Source: an uncultured Collinsella sp.
GTDB taxonomy: Bacteria; Actinomycetota; Coriobacteriia; Coriobacteriales; Coriobacteriaceae
Direction: 5' to 3'
DNA: 64,000 bases
Assembly (NCBI GenBank): GCA_958349325.1
Contig: CATWCP010000002.1
Coordinates: forward strand, 51,371 to 115,370
Below the pieces are notes generated by a model. The model worked only from the letters and a program-made list of their open reading frames with translations, was not told the origin of the DNA and made no database searches. Positions 8,101 through 17,165 of the stretch are shown here, piece after piece; the stretch's first letter is position 1; every line of letters begins with the position of its first letter. The translations under genes were made by a program, and so were the position numbers.

Positions 8101-8165
8101 GACTAAATTGAGACAATAGTGAATTAGAGTTAGGCTACCGTCCCCTACGGGGACTGAACGGACAG

Positions 8166-10574
8166 ATGCATATGCCGAGCAAAATCGAAAAGAAGCAAAA
8201 GGCCGCCAAGCTGCGCAAGCCGCCGCGCGACTTTTCGTATACGCAAAACCGAGAGCTTAGCTGGCTGCGCTTTGACAACCGCGTGCTTGACGAAGCCTTC
8301 GATGAGACCGTTCCGTTGTTCGAGCGTCTAAAGTTCGTGTCGATTTTCGAGTCTAACCTCGACGAGTTTCTCATGGTGCGCGTGGGCGGCCTGTCCGATC
8401 TGGCGGAGCTCAAAAAACAACCTGTCGACAACAAGAGCAATATGACCGCCTCCGAACAGGTCGATGCTGTCATGGCCGAAATGCCCGGACTCCTTACCCG
8501 TTGGGAGTCCATCTTTAAGAGCATCGAGGGCAAGCTCGATACCTTGGGCGTTCACCGCGCCCGCATCGATTCGCTTACGCCCGAGGAGCGCACCTTCGTA
8601 ACCCGCTACTTCCAGGCCTACGTGTCGCCGGTCATCTCACCGCTGGTCATCGATCCGCGCCACCCCTTCCCCAACCTGCGCAACGGCGCGCTCTATCTGG
8701 CCTGTGGTCTGGACGGCGCCACCGACGAGGAGAGCCTGCTGGGCCTTATCGAGATTCCCGCCTCGATGAACCGCGTGGTCGAGATCCCCTCGCCCACCGG
8801 CACCTACTCCTACATCTTGCTCGAGGACGTCATCCTCGCCTGCCTGGACAGCTGCTTTGGCTCCTATAAGCCGCTGGATCGTGCGCTGATCCGCGTCACC
8901 CGCAACGCCGACATCGATCCGGACGGCGAGGGCGTCGAAGAGGAAGAGGACTACCGCCAGCACATGAAGCGTATTCTCAAGAAGCGCCTGCGCCTACAGC
9001 CGGTAGTGCTCGCGGTCTCGGGGTCGCTCGAGAAGGCGACGCTCAAGACCATCCGCAAGGCGCTCGAGCTTTCGCGCCGCTCTGTCTTTACCTGCGATAT
9101 CCCGCTCGACCTGGGCTACGTCTTTGGCATTGAGGGCAAGATTCCCGAGCACCTGCGCAACGAGCTGCTCTTTACGCCGTTTAGGCCGCAGCCCAACCCC
9201 ACCATCGACATGACCCGCTCCATCCGCGAGCAGGTGCTGCAGCACGACAAGCTGCTCTTTTATCCCTACGAGGCCATGAACCCCTTCCTGGATCTGGTGC
9301 ACGAGGCCGCCTACGACCCCGAGTGCATCTCGCTGCGCATCACGCTCTACCGCGTGGCCAAGCAGAGCCGCCTGTGCGAGTCGCTGATCGATGCTGCCGA
9401 GAACGGCAAAGAGGTCACGGTGCTCATGGAACTTCGTGCCCGCTTTGACGAGCAGAACAACATCGAGTGGGCCGAGCGTCTGGAAGAGGCAGGCTGCACC
9501 GTCATCTATGGTTCCGAGGGCTTTAAATGCCACTCCAAGATCTGCCAGCTCACCTATCGCGAGGGCATGGCGCTAACGCGCCTGACGCTGCTGGGCACCG
9601 GCAACTTTAACGAGAAGACGGCCAAACTCTACAGCGACTTTATGCTCATGACCGCCCATCCCGGCATCGGCGAGGACGCCAACCTGTTCTTCCGCAACCT
9701 GTCGCTGGGCAACCTGCGCGGCGACTACCGCTTCCTGGGCGTGGCGCCGGTCGGACTGAAACCGCTCATCATGCGCGGGCTTGACCGCGAGATCCAGCGC
9801 GCCCTTGCCGGCGAGCCCGCCCGCGTGTTCTTTAAGCTCAACTCGCTGACCGACCGCGAGGTTATCGACAAGATCGCCGAGGCATCGTGCGCAGGAGTCC
9901 GCGTGGACATGATCATCCGCGGCATCTCGTGCCTCAAGCCCGGTGTTCCGGGCAAGACCGAGAACGTGCATGTCCGCTCTATCGTCGGACGCTTTTTGGA
10001 GCACGCGCGCGTTTACGCCTTTGGCGTGGACTCGGACATGATTTACCTGAGCTCGGCAGACATGATGACGCGCAACACCGAGCACCGCGTGGAGATCGCC
10101 TTCCCCGTGCTCGACCCCACCTGCCGCGCCCTGGTACACGAGTACATGGGCATGCAGCTGCGCGACAACGTGAAGGCCCGCAGCCTCACGAGCGACGGCA
10201 CCTGGGTCCCCGTAGAGCGTGCAGAGGGTGAGAAACCCTTCAACTCGCAGGAAGCTCTGCTGGAGCGTGCCTATCGCAACGCCGAGGCCGCGCCCGAGCC
10301 CGTCATTGAGGCGGAACCTGCCTCCGAGGCCGAGCCGCAGCCAGTAGCACCCAAGGTCCAAGAGGTCCAGGCGACCGTCATTGAGCCCGAGCCTGCACCT
10401 GCACCTCAGCCCGATCCGCAGGTCACCAAGCCCGCACCCGAGACGAGCGCCCGTCGCGATAAGCCCGCTGGCAAGACCAAGGCCATCGAGCGCCATCGCC
10501 CCGGCCGCGTGCGCATGGGCCTGGGTCTGATCGGCCTGGGTCTTAAGACGCTCATTACCGGCAAGACGAAATAG
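8166..10574 (+). CDS. ppk1: Polyphosphate kinase 1
   Basis: This enzyme reversibly transfers the terminal phosphate of ATP to polyphosphate. The N-terminal domain (NRELSWLRFDNRVLDEA, residues 27-43), head domain and two C-terminal PLD-like domains are present. The autophosphorylated His is His456 in KCHSK, and His613 in RFLEH is the second catalytic His. At 802 residues it is longer than most PPK1 proteins because of a C-terminal tail of about 110 residues, rich in Pro, Glu and Ala and ending in a basic Gly/Leu-rich segment. The start is ATG 8166; an ATG at 8172 is equally possible because the Shine-Dalgarno is weak. Confidence 0.95.
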   Translation: MHMPSKIEKKQKAAKLRKPPRDFSYTQNRELSWLRFDNRVLDEAFDETVPLFERLKFVSIFESNLDEFLMVRVGGLSDLAELKKQPVDNKSNMTASEQVDAVMAEMPGLLTRWESIFKSIEGKLDTLGVHRARIDSLTPEERTFVTRYFQAYVSPVISPLVIDPRHPFPNLRNGALYLACGLDGATDEESLLGLIEIPASMNRVVEIPSPTGTYSYILLEDVILACLDSCFGSYKPLDRALIRVTRNADIDPDGEGVEEEEDYRQHMKRILKKRLRLQPVVLAVSGSLEKATLKTIRKALELSRRSVFTCDIPLDLGYVFGIEGKIPEHLRNELLFTPFRPQPNPTIDMTRSIREQVLQHDKLLFYPYEAMNPFLDLVHEAAYDPECISLRITLYRVAKQSRLCESLIDAAENGKEVTVLMELRARFDEQNNIEWAERLEEAGCTVIYGSEGFKCHSKICQLTYREGMALTRLTLLGTGNFNEKTAKLYSDFMLMTAHPGIGEDANLFFRNLSLGNLRGDYRFLGVAPVGLKPLIMRGLDREIQRALAGEPARVFFKLNSLTDREVIDKIAEASCAGVRVDMIIRGISCLKPGVPGKTENVHVRSIVGRFLEHARVYAFGVDSDMIYLSSADMMTRNTEHRVEIAFPVLDPTCRALVHEYMGMQLRDNVKARSLTSDGTWVPVERAEGEKPFNSQEALLERAYRNAEAAPEPVIEAEPASEAEPQPVAPKVQEVQATVIEPEPAPAPQPDPQVTKPAPETSARRDKPAGKTKAIERHRPGRVRMGLGLIGLGLKTLITGKTK

Positions 10575-10597
10575 TCGTTTGTAGAAGCAGTTTGTAG

Positions 10598-10642
10598 AAG
10601 CGCCCCGCATTTGAGGAAAGCCTCGGATGCGAGGCGCTTTTC
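10598..10642 (+). terminator. Intrinsic terminator after ppk1
   Basis: A long hairpin, AAGCGCCCCGCAT (10598-10610) with ATGCGAGGCGCTT, ends in GCGCTTTTCCC. It follows the ppk1 stop after a short tandem repeat of TTTGTAGAAGC. Confidence 0.75.
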
Positions 10643-10687
10643 CCTGCTACCATGGTGCGAACAACAACGCGAATGACAGGCAGGAAT

Positions 10688-12001
10688 ATGAAGCTCACTA
10701 TAGAATCGATGACCTACGGCGCCGACGGGCTGGCGCACGCCGACAACGGCAAGGCCGTCTTTGTGCAGGGTGCCGTGGCAGGCGACACCGTCGAGGCCGA
10801 GGTCGTACAGGACGGCAAGTCATTCATGCGCGCCCGCACCACCGAGATTCTGGAGCCAAGCCCCAATCGCATTCAGCCTCCCTGCCCCTTCGTGGGCATC
10901 TGCGGCGGCTGCTCGTGGGGCAATCTCTCACGCACGGCACAGCTCGCCGCCAAGGAGCAAAACCTGCGCTCCACGCTCGAGCGCATCGGCAAGTTCGCTC
11001 CTGAGCTGGCAGATGAGTTGGTACAGCCCATCTGCCACACCAAGGACGACTGGGGCTACCGCAATAAAATCGAGCTCGAACCGACCGTCGTCAACGGTCG
11101 CGTGCGCCTTGGCATGCACGGTGTCGACCCCAGCAAAATCGTGACCGTCGATATGTGTCCGCTGTTCGATAAGCGCTTCCCGAAGGCACTCAAATCGGTC
11201 GTCGGCGCACTCAACTATCTAAGCGGCAGCCATGACTTGGGGCTCGAACGCGTGGGCATTCGCGCATCGCGCCGCACCAAGGCACTCGAGGTCGCACTCT
11301 GGACGCCCACAGGCTCTTTTCCGCGCTCGCAGGTCTCCCGCGTGCTGGCGGACGCCGCTCATCCTACGAGCATCGTACGCGTGATGAGCAAGGGCGAAAA
11401 GAAGGCCCGCCGTGTCTCCAAGGTCGAAATGCTCGCCGGAGAGGGCTCATGGACCGAGAATATCGCCGAGGATCAGATGCGCTTGTCTGCCCCGTCTTTT
11501 TTCCAGGTCAATACCAAGGGCGCCGAGATTTTGATCGAGCTCGTCATGGACGCGCTCGATCCTCAGGAAGACGAGCTGGCCGTGGACCTGTACTGTGGTG
11601 CCGGCACCTTTACCCTGCCGCTCGCCCGCCGCTGCGATTTTGTCGCCGCCGTCGAGGCTTACGGTCCGGCCGTGCGCGACCTGCGTCGTAACCTCGAGAT
11701 CAACAAGCTTGATAACGTCGACGTCATTGGCGGAGACGCGGTGCGCGAGTTCCCCGACCAGGATGCCGACGTCTTGGTGGTCGACCCGCCGCGTGCGGGC
11801 CTCGCCCCCGAAGCCATCGACCTTATCGCCAGCACGAGCGCTCGCGATGTCGCCTACGTGAGCTGCGACCCGGCCACCCTGGCGCGCGACCTCAAGCGCT
11901 TTGTCGAGGAAGGCACCTTCTCCCCCGTAAAGATCACGCCAGTCGACCTGTTCCCACAAACCTTCCACTGCGAGACCGTCGTCCACCTTAGGCGCAACTA
12001 G
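10688..12001 (+). CDS. TrmA/RlmD-family RNA m5U methyltransferase
   Basis: This is an SAM-dependent enzyme predicted to methylate C5 of a uridine in 23S rRNA or tRNA. An N-terminal TRAM domain covers about residues 1-55. A Cys-rich cluster (CPFVGICGGCSWG) of the iron-sulfur type follows. The SAM motif is DLYCGAGTFTLPLAR, and the catalytic Cys lies in YVSCDPATLARDL near the C-terminus. The length of 437 residues fits. ATG 10688 was chosen because AGGCAGG precedes it; the frame is open from 10652. Whether the target is rRNA (RlmD/RlmCD) or tRNA (TrmFO-independent TrmA) cannot be told here. Confidence 0.85.
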   Translation: MKLTIESMTYGADGLAHADNGKAVFVQGAVAGDTVEAEVVQDGKSFMRARTTEILEPSPNRIQPPCPFVGICGGCSWGNLSRTAQLAAKEQNLRSTLERIGKFAPELADELVQPICHTKDDWGYRNKIELEPTVVNGRVRLGMHGVDPSKIVTVDMCPLFDKRFPKALKSVVGALNYLSGSHDLGLERVGIRASRRTKALEVALWTPTGSFPRSQVSRVLADAAHPTSIVRVMSKGEKKARRVSKVEMLAGEGSWTENIAEDQMRLSAPSFFQVNTKGAEILIELVMDALDPQEDELAVDLYCGAGTFTLPLARRCDFVAAVEAYGPAVRDLRRNLEINKLDNVDVIGGDAVREFPDQDADVLVVDPPRAGLAPEAIDLIASTSARDVAYVSCDPATLARDLKRFVEEGTFSPVKITPVDLFPQTFHCETVVHLRRN

Positions 12002-12107
12002 CCACTTAATCATTGCTCAGAAAAATCATTGGGAAATCGAGCGTGGCAAGCGGAGGTCTTCGGGGTATAAGACGGCTAATTGTATGCCGCCTATGAAAGG
12101 AACCCTC

Positions 12108-12650
12108 ATGCCCAGCGTTGCCGTTCTCGCCGCCGATGGCTTTGAAACGATTGAATGTCTGACCATGGTCGACGTCATGCGTCGCGGCGGCGTGCGTGCC
12201 ACGCTCGTCTCGATTATGCCCACGCGTGAGGTCGTAAGCTCGCTGCAGATCCCCGTGACCTGCGATGCGCTCTTTGATGAGATCAACTTTGACGAGTACG
12301 ACTGCGTCGTGCTGCCCGGCGGCCTGCCCGGTGCCACCAACCTGCGCGCAGATCAGCGCGTCTGCGACGTAGTCTGCGAGTTCGCCGCAACCAAGCACGT
12401 CGCCGCCATCTGCGCCGCCCCGTTTATCCTGGGCGAGCTCGACCTGCTCGAGGGGCGCCATGCCACGTGCTTCCCTGGCTTTGAGAAAAGCTTCCCCGAA
12501 GGTGCCTATACCGGCGAGAAGGTCACGCAAGACGGCAACATCATCACTGCCAGCGGCATGGCACAGTCACTCCCCTTTGCATTGGAGCTGCTGCGCACGC
12601 TCGCCGGCGACAAGGCCGTCGAGAAGGTCGCCGAGGGCATCCAACTATGA
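12108..12650 (+). CDS. DJ-1/PfpI family protein
   Basis: This cytosolic 180-residue protein belongs to the DJ-1/YajL branch of the class I glutamine-amidotransferase-like superfamily. The nucleophilic-elbow Cys is Cys102 in AAICAAP, and the acidic partner is in GFETIE (residues 11-16). Family members have been proposed to act as chaperones, deglycases or glyoxalases. AAAGGA lies 7 bases before ATG 12108; the ORF is open from 12084. Its last four bases overlap the next gene (ATGA), so the two are translationally coupled. Confidence 0.85.
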   Translation: MPSVAVLAADGFETIECLTMVDVMRRGGVRATLVSIMPTREVVSSLQIPVTCDALFDEINFDEYDCVVLPGGLPGATNLRADQRVCDVVCEFAATKHVAAICAAPFILGELDLLEGRHATCFPGFEKSFPEGAYTGEKVTQDGNIITASGMAQSLPFALELLRTLAGDKAVEKVAEGIQL

Positions 12651-13228
12651 TTTTGGCTTCGCAATCGCCGCGCCGCATAGAGCTGATGCGCGAGGCAGGC
12701 TACAACATTCGCGTGATTCCCGCGGATATCGACGAAACGCCCTTTGATGGCGAGGCCCCGCTCACGCTTGTCGAGCGCTTGGCACGCGCCAAGGCGGCTG
12801 CCGTTGCTGCCGAGTATGCCGAGCCCAATGAGCTGACGGTCGCGGCCGACACCATCGTCACCTTTGACGGCAAGATTCTGGGCAAGCCGGCAACCGAGGA
12901 CGAGGCGCGCACCATGCTCCGTGAGCTTTCGGGCCGCACGCACCAGGTCGCAACCGGCGTCTGCATCGTTAAAGCCGGCGACGCTACAGCCCCGCATGCC
13001 GCCGAGAGCCTATCCTTTGTCGATGTGACCGACGTGACGTTCTACGAGCTCACCGACGAGCAGATCGAGCGCTACGTCGCCTCGGGTGAGCCCATGGACA
13101 AGGCCGGCGCCTACGGCATTCAGGGCACAGGCGGACGCATGCTCGTGCACGATATTTCGGGCGACTTCTATAACGTGGTGGGCCTACCCATCGCCCGCGT
13201 CGCGCGCGCGATTCAAAAACTCTCGTAA
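12647..13228 (+). CDS. Maf-family nucleoside triphosphate pyrophosphatase
   Basis: This 193-residue cytosolic enzyme hydrolyses non-canonical or modified NTPs (dTTP, UTP or m7GTP depending on the member) to NMP and pyrophosphate. The signature SQSPRR is at residues 5-10, the catalytic Asp lies in AADTIV, and the closing motif is AGAYGIQGTGG. It overlaps the DJ-1 gene by 4 bases, so it shares that mRNA. The QG in IQGTGG fits the dTTP/UTP-type (YhdE) subgroup. A hairpin of GGCGCTGG/CCCAGCGCC follows near 13237-13263. Confidence 0.9.
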   Translation: MILASQSPRRIELMREAGYNIRVIPADIDETPFDGEAPLTLVERLARAKAAAVAAEYAEPNELTVAADTIVTFDGKILGKPATEDEARTMLRELSGRTHQVATGVCIVKAGDATAPHAAESLSFVDVTDVTFYELTDEQIERYVASGEPMDKAGAYGIQGTGGRMLVHDISGDFYNVVGLPIARVARAIQKLS

Positions 13229-13329
13229 TTGCATCTGGCGCTGGATATTCCCCAGCGCCTACAATTTTGGCGTACCGTACGGATCCCGACCGGGCACAAG
13301 GCGCGGCGGAAAACCGATAGGAGTTAAAC

Positions 13330-14331
13330 ATGGACACACTGCTCGAGGCCATTGACGTCTGCGATGTCGATGGCTTTTGCTATGGCAACTACACGGACGA
13401 GGAGGCCGGCACCGGTTGCACCGTAATCGTGGCACCCGAGGGCGCCACCGGCGGCGTTGACGTTCGCGGCGGTGCTCCCGCTTCGCGCGAGACCGACCTG
13501 CTACGACCCGAGAACACCGTCGACAAGGTCCACGCCGTCTGCCTTTCGGGCGGATCGGCCTTTGGCCTCGAGGCCGCAAGCGGCGTCGCTCGCGAGCTTG
13601 AGAGCCGCGGCATCGGCCTTCCCGTCGGCCCCACGCAGGTGCCCATCGTGTGCTCCAGCTGTATCTTCGACCTTGCCTTTGGCGACCCCACCGTGCGCCC
13701 CGACATTGAGGCCGGCATCGCCGCCGTGCGCGAAGCACTCGACAACACCCCCACCAAGCTCGAACAGGGCAATGTGGGCGCCGGCACCGGCGCCACTGTA
13801 GGCAAGCTCATGGGGCCTGCCACCTGCATGAAGGCCGGCCTTGGCGCTGCCGCCGTGGCGCTCGGCCCTGTTAAGGTGGGCGCCGTGGTCTCGGTCAACG
13901 CCTGCGGCAACGTTGTCGACCCCTTCACCGGCGAGTGGGTCGCCGGCATGCGCGCCGCAGCCGATAGTGACCAAATCGTCGACATGGAACTCGCAGCCTT
14001 TGCCGCCGCCGGATCCATGCAGATGCCGCTCGACCGCACCAACACCACCATCAGCTGCATCGTCACCAACGTGGAACTCACTAAGGCACAAGCCACCAAG
14101 GTCTCCCAGATGGCCGCAGACGCCTACGCACACGCCATCCGTCCCACGCACACCACCAACGACGGCGACACCATCTACACCCTCGCCAGCGGCAAACTGG
14201 GCGCCCAGGCAAGTGCCGCCGTTCCCCTAGACCTGCTGGGCATGCTCGCCGTAAGGACTTTGCAAACCGCCATCGCAAACGGAGCCAAAACCGCCAAAAC
14301 CTCCCACGGCATCCCCGGCGCCGCGAAGTAA
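13330..14331 (+). CDS. P1 family peptidase (DmpA/NylC type)
   Basis: This is an N-terminal-nucleophile hydrolase of peptidase family S58, predicted to self-cleave and act as an aminopeptidase or amidase. The family signatures GGSAFGLEAA (about residues 74-83), GNVGAGTGATVGK (147-159) and NACGNVVDPFTGE are present. The likely autocleavage point is Asn238-Thr239 in RTNTTI, which would make the Thr the nucleophile. The 333-residue length is normal and no signal peptide is seen. AGGAGT precedes the ATG. The natural substrate is unknown. An F2 hairpin element begins 13 bases after the stop. Confidence 0.85.
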   Translation: MDTLLEAIDVCDVDGFCYGNYTDEEAGTGCTVIVAPEGATGGVDVRGGAPASRETDLLRPENTVDKVHAVCLSGGSAFGLEAASGVARELESRGIGLPVGPTQVPIVCSSCIFDLAFGDPTVRPDIEAGIAAVREALDNTPTKLEQGNVGAGTGATVGKLMGPATCMKAGLGAAAVALGPVKVGAVVSVNACGNVVDPFTGEWVAGMRAAADSDQIVDMELAAFAAAGSMQMPLDRTNTTISCIVTNVELTKAQATKVSQMAADAYAHAIRPTHTTNDGDTIYTLASGKLGAQASAAVPLDLLGMLAVRTLQTAIANGAKTAKTSHGIPGAAK

Positions 14332-14343
14332 CCCCACTCGACC

Positions 14344-14472
14344 GTCGGTCGGAGGCGGGCGGGCATTACGTTTGCTGCTCTACAGTCCTATGCAAGACGA
14401 AGGCCACATTAAGTGGCCTTCTTTGCATGCGGAACTCGCGACAAACGTAATGCCCGCCCGTCTCCGACCGAC
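14344..14472 (+). ncRNA. Nested-hairpin element F2, copy 1
   Basis: The arms 14344-14374 and 14442-14472 pair over 31 bases with one mismatch. Inside lies a second hairpin built on GAAGGCCAC/GTGGCCTTC. The intervening loops contain ACAGTCCT on one side and GCGGAACT on the other, which can themselves pair as AGTCC/GGAACT with a bulged A. The reverse-oriented copy at 14567-14674 has different stems but the same loops. It lies directly downstream of the P1 peptidase, and an A4T6 run follows at about 14481-14490, so it may end that transcript. Function unknown. Confidence 0.65.
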
Positions 14473-14566
14473 TACCAACTAAAATTTTTTCAGCCCAGGC
14501 CCCTGTGTACCGCGCGTCGAAGATCTTCAAATTCAGGCAGCCTGACAATCGATTCTTATAGCAGAA

Positions 14567-14674
14567 GCCCCTTGGCCTTTAGTTTGATACAAGTTCCGCA
14601 CGAGCCGGAAAGCACTAAATGTGCTTTCCGTGCGAGCAGGACTGTTCGCAGTAGCAAACTAAAGGCCAAGGGGC
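14567..14674 (-). ncRNA. Nested-hairpin element F2, copy 2
   Basis: A perfect 20-bp outer stem (14567-14586 with 14655-14674) encloses an inner hairpin CGGAAAGCAC/GTGCTTTCCG. Read on the minus strand, the loops carry GTTTGCT, ACAGTCCT, ACATTTAGT and GCGGAACT, aligning with copy 1 while the stems differ. It begins 34 bases after the stop of the minus-strand glycosyltransferase gene. The two copies are thus 3' elements of convergent genes. Confidence 0.65.
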
Positions 14675-14707
14675 CCAGTCAACCTATCAGCAACGAATAC
14701 TCAGCAG

Positions 14708-15739
14708 CTAGTTGAATTTGAAGATCTTTGAGGCAAGACGGTATAGGCCGAGTGTGGTTTTGTCACCGGCACGACCGCGCAGATTGGTGAAGAACCCGAC
14801 CACGCCGTAGCGGGCACGACGATACATGCGCTCGTCATAGGCCTTCAAATCATTCCACAGCGTCTTTAGGCGCTCGTCGGCGCAATCTTCCTCGGAAAGC
14901 TTGGTAAGCACCGAGCAGATCGCCATCATCATGGTGAAGTAGCCCATCATGTACGAACGCAGGCGCGACGACCCAACATCGCTGTACAAGTGGTACGACT
15001 CCATCATGATACGCGTAACACGGAACTGCTGGTCCAGACGCTTGACCATCGTTGCCTCGTTGACGCTCTGGCCCTCGCGACCGATAAAGTAGCGATAGAG
15101 GTCGATGTCGGCGTAGTACATGGTCTTGCAGCGCGGCAGCGGCACATATGCGTAGATATTATCCACGTAGAACGTGTGAGCCGGCATAGGCAGATTCGAC
15201 TCGCGCAGTACATCGGTGCGATAGCACAGACTGTGCATGAGCAGATTCTGATCGGGACGGAAGTGCCCGATCTGGTCCCAAGAGAAAATCTTTTTGCGCG
15301 GCAGGGCAAACTTGTAGCCAATCGCGGTATGCGTGCCCTCGTAAACCTTCTCGTACACGTAGTTCGAGATAAACAGGTCTACGCGCTGGTCGCGCTCCTC
15401 AAAGCCACGCAGAATCGACAGCATGGTCGAAAGCGCCGCACCGTCGAGCCAGTCGTCCGAGTCAACGACCTTGTAGTAGGTGCCCTGCGCCTCGCGCAGG
15501 CCCGAGAGGACGGCAATACCGTGGCCACCGTTCTCCTGGTGCACCGCGCGGATGATACCGGGATAACGGGCCTCCCACTCGTCAGCCTTGGCGGCCGTCT
15601 CGTCCTTGGAGCCGTCGTCCACCACGATAATCTCGATATCGGTGGCGTAATTGCTCCCCTCCAAGATGGAGGTGATGCAATGGTCCATGTCCTTGGCGGC
15701 GTTATACGAGGGAATACCGAATGTTATGACTTTATGCAT
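14708..15739 (-). CDS. Family 2 glycosyltransferase
   Basis: This GT-A enzyme of 343 residues is predicted to transfer a sugar from a nucleotide donor onto a growing glycan at the cytoplasmic face of the membrane. The N-terminal donor-binding stretch is TFGIPSYNAAKDMDHCI, followed by IIVVDDGSKDET and the metal-binding DSDDW. No strong membrane segment is seen. The start (ATG 15739) overlaps the stop of glf by 8 bases (ATGCATAA), so the two are coupled. This suggests a galactofuranosyl or related polymer, but the acceptor is unknown. Confidence 0.85.
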   Translation of the reverse strand: MHKVITFGIPSYNAAKDMDHCITSILEGSNYATDIEIIVVDDGSKDETAAKADEWEARYPGIIRAVHQENGGHGIAVLSGLREAQGTYYKVVDSDDWLDGAALSTMLSILRGFEERDQRVDLFISNYVYEKVYEGTHTAIGYKFALPRKKIFSWDQIGHFRPDQNLLMHSLCYRTDVLRESNLPMPAHTFYVDNIYAYVPLPRCKTMYYADIDLYRYFIGREGQSVNEATMVKRLDQQFRVTRIMMESYHLYSDVGSSRLRSYMMGYFTMMMAICSVLTKLSEEDCADERLKTLWNDLKAYDERMYRRARYGVVGFFTNLRGRAGDKTTLGLYRLASKIFKFN

Positions 15740-16934
15740 GGCAGGCGATAATCTCATCCGAAAGATCGAGGGCGGAATTGGTCACGGCGTCCATATCGTA
15801 GTAACGATACTCGGCCAGACGACCCACCGGGTGGAAGTTCGTCAGGTTCTGGACGCGCTCAAGATAGCGCTCATAGAGCTCACGGTTCTCGGGCTCAAGA
15901 ATGGCGTAGTACGGCGTCTCGCCCGAGCCGGGCGTATAGGCCTTGGAATACTCCTTCATGATGGTGGTCTTGCCGGGCAGGATCTGACCGGTCATGTTCT
16001 TGAACTCGGTGATGCGCGTGTAGTCCTCGCTCGTGGTGTAGTTGACGGTGCCCACGGGCTGGAACTGGTCCATATCGAGCGTCTCGAACTTCATGTCGAG
16101 CGTGCGGTACGGTAGCGCGCCCAGATCGAGATTGAACAGCTCATCGAGCGGACCGGTGTAGACGATCTCGCCACCATAGACCTTGCCGTCGATCTTGACG
16201 GTAGTCTCGTCGATTTCAAAGAGGTCACGGGCGTCCACGTCGCAGAACACGTCGATCAGGTCGTGGTCGAGCATGTGCTCAAAGAGCGCCGTGTAGCCCT
16301 CCTGCGGCATGCCCTGGAAGGGAGCTTGCGGGAAGTAGCGGTCATCATCGCCCACAAAGACAGGAACGCGGCCGGTGATCGAGGGATCGATCTGATCGGG
16401 CGTCTGGCCCCACTGCTTCATGGTGTAATGCAAAAAGACGTTCTCGTAGACGTAATCGGCGACCTCGGCAAGATCCGGGTCGTTCTTCTTACGCAGCTCC
16501 ATAATGGGCACCTTGACATCCTTGCCAAAGGTCTCCACGAGCTTCTGATACAGCTCCTCGCCGCGCTCGTCACCAAAGGCGAGCTTGAGACTCGCATGGT
16601 TGAAGGGCACGGGCATAAGGGTACCGTTGATGTTGGCGAGCACCTTGTGCTGATAATCCGTCCACTTGGTAAAGCGCGACAGGAAATTGTGCACGCGCTC
16701 GTTAAAGGTGTGATAGATATGCGGACCGTACTCGTGAATCAGGATTCCGGCCTCGTCAGTGCAGTCATAGGCATTGCCCGCAATGTGGCTACGGCGCTCC
16801 AAAACGGCAACACGATAGCCGATGGTCTCGGCAAGACGGCGGGCGCAAACGGCACCGGCATATCCAGCACCGACGACAATCATGTCGTACGCGCCGGCGT
16901 TAAAGCCTTCAGGCAGGCCTGAGGTAATCTGCAT
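15732..16934 (-). CDS. glf: UDP-galactopyranose mutase
   Basis: This flavoenzyme interconverts UDP-galactopyranose and UDP-galactofuranose, the donor for galactofuranose in cell-surface glycans. The FAD-binding motif IVVGAGYAGAVCARRLAE is at residues 19-36. Family blocks include HEYGPHIYHTF, VPFN and the C-terminal GRLAEYRYYDMD. The length of 400 residues includes an N-terminal extension of about 15 residues relative to many homologues. It is the upstream gene of a pair with the family 2 glycosyltransferase. Confidence 0.92.
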   Translation of the reverse strand: MQITSGLPEGFNAGAYDMIVVGAGYAGAVCARRLAETIGYRVAVLERRSHIAGNAYDCTDEAGILIHEYGPHIYHTFNERVHNFLSRFTKWTDYQHKVLANINGTLMPVPFNHASLKLAFGDERGEELYQKLVETFGKDVKVPIMELRKKNDPDLAEVADYVYENVFLHYTMKQWGQTPDQIDPSITGRVPVFVGDDDRYFPQAPFQGMPQEGYTALFEHMLDHDLIDVFCDVDARDLFEIDETTVKIDGKVYGGEIVYTGPLDELFNLDLGALPYRTLDMKFETLDMDQFQPVGTVNYTTSEDYTRITEFKNMTGQILPGKTTIMKEYSKAYTPGSGETPYYAILEPENRELYERYLERVQNLTNFHPVGRLAEYRYYDMDAVTNSALDLSDEIIACHA

Positions 16935-17165
16935 CGATACTCCTTGTCAAAAGCCACGGGCTCGTTAGCTGGGCTTTTCTCGAACATTCTTCGAGACATA
17001 TTTATCAGAGCGATTATAGCGCTAATGCGTCCTATAATGAGCTTGCCACACAAGGAAAGCTCAAGCACCGCGGCGAACATAATTGAAAGGTAGACCCGCT
17101 AGCAGCGGGTTTATTCGTGAACAGCCGGGCGCCTGGAGCTTAGCGAAACGCTTGTAAGGAGTAAC

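Noticed and set aside
14344..14674. F2 pair as a MITE or insertion sequence remnant
   Set aside because: The stems differ completely between copies while the loops are conserved, the reverse of what a mobile palindrome shows, and no target-site duplication was found.
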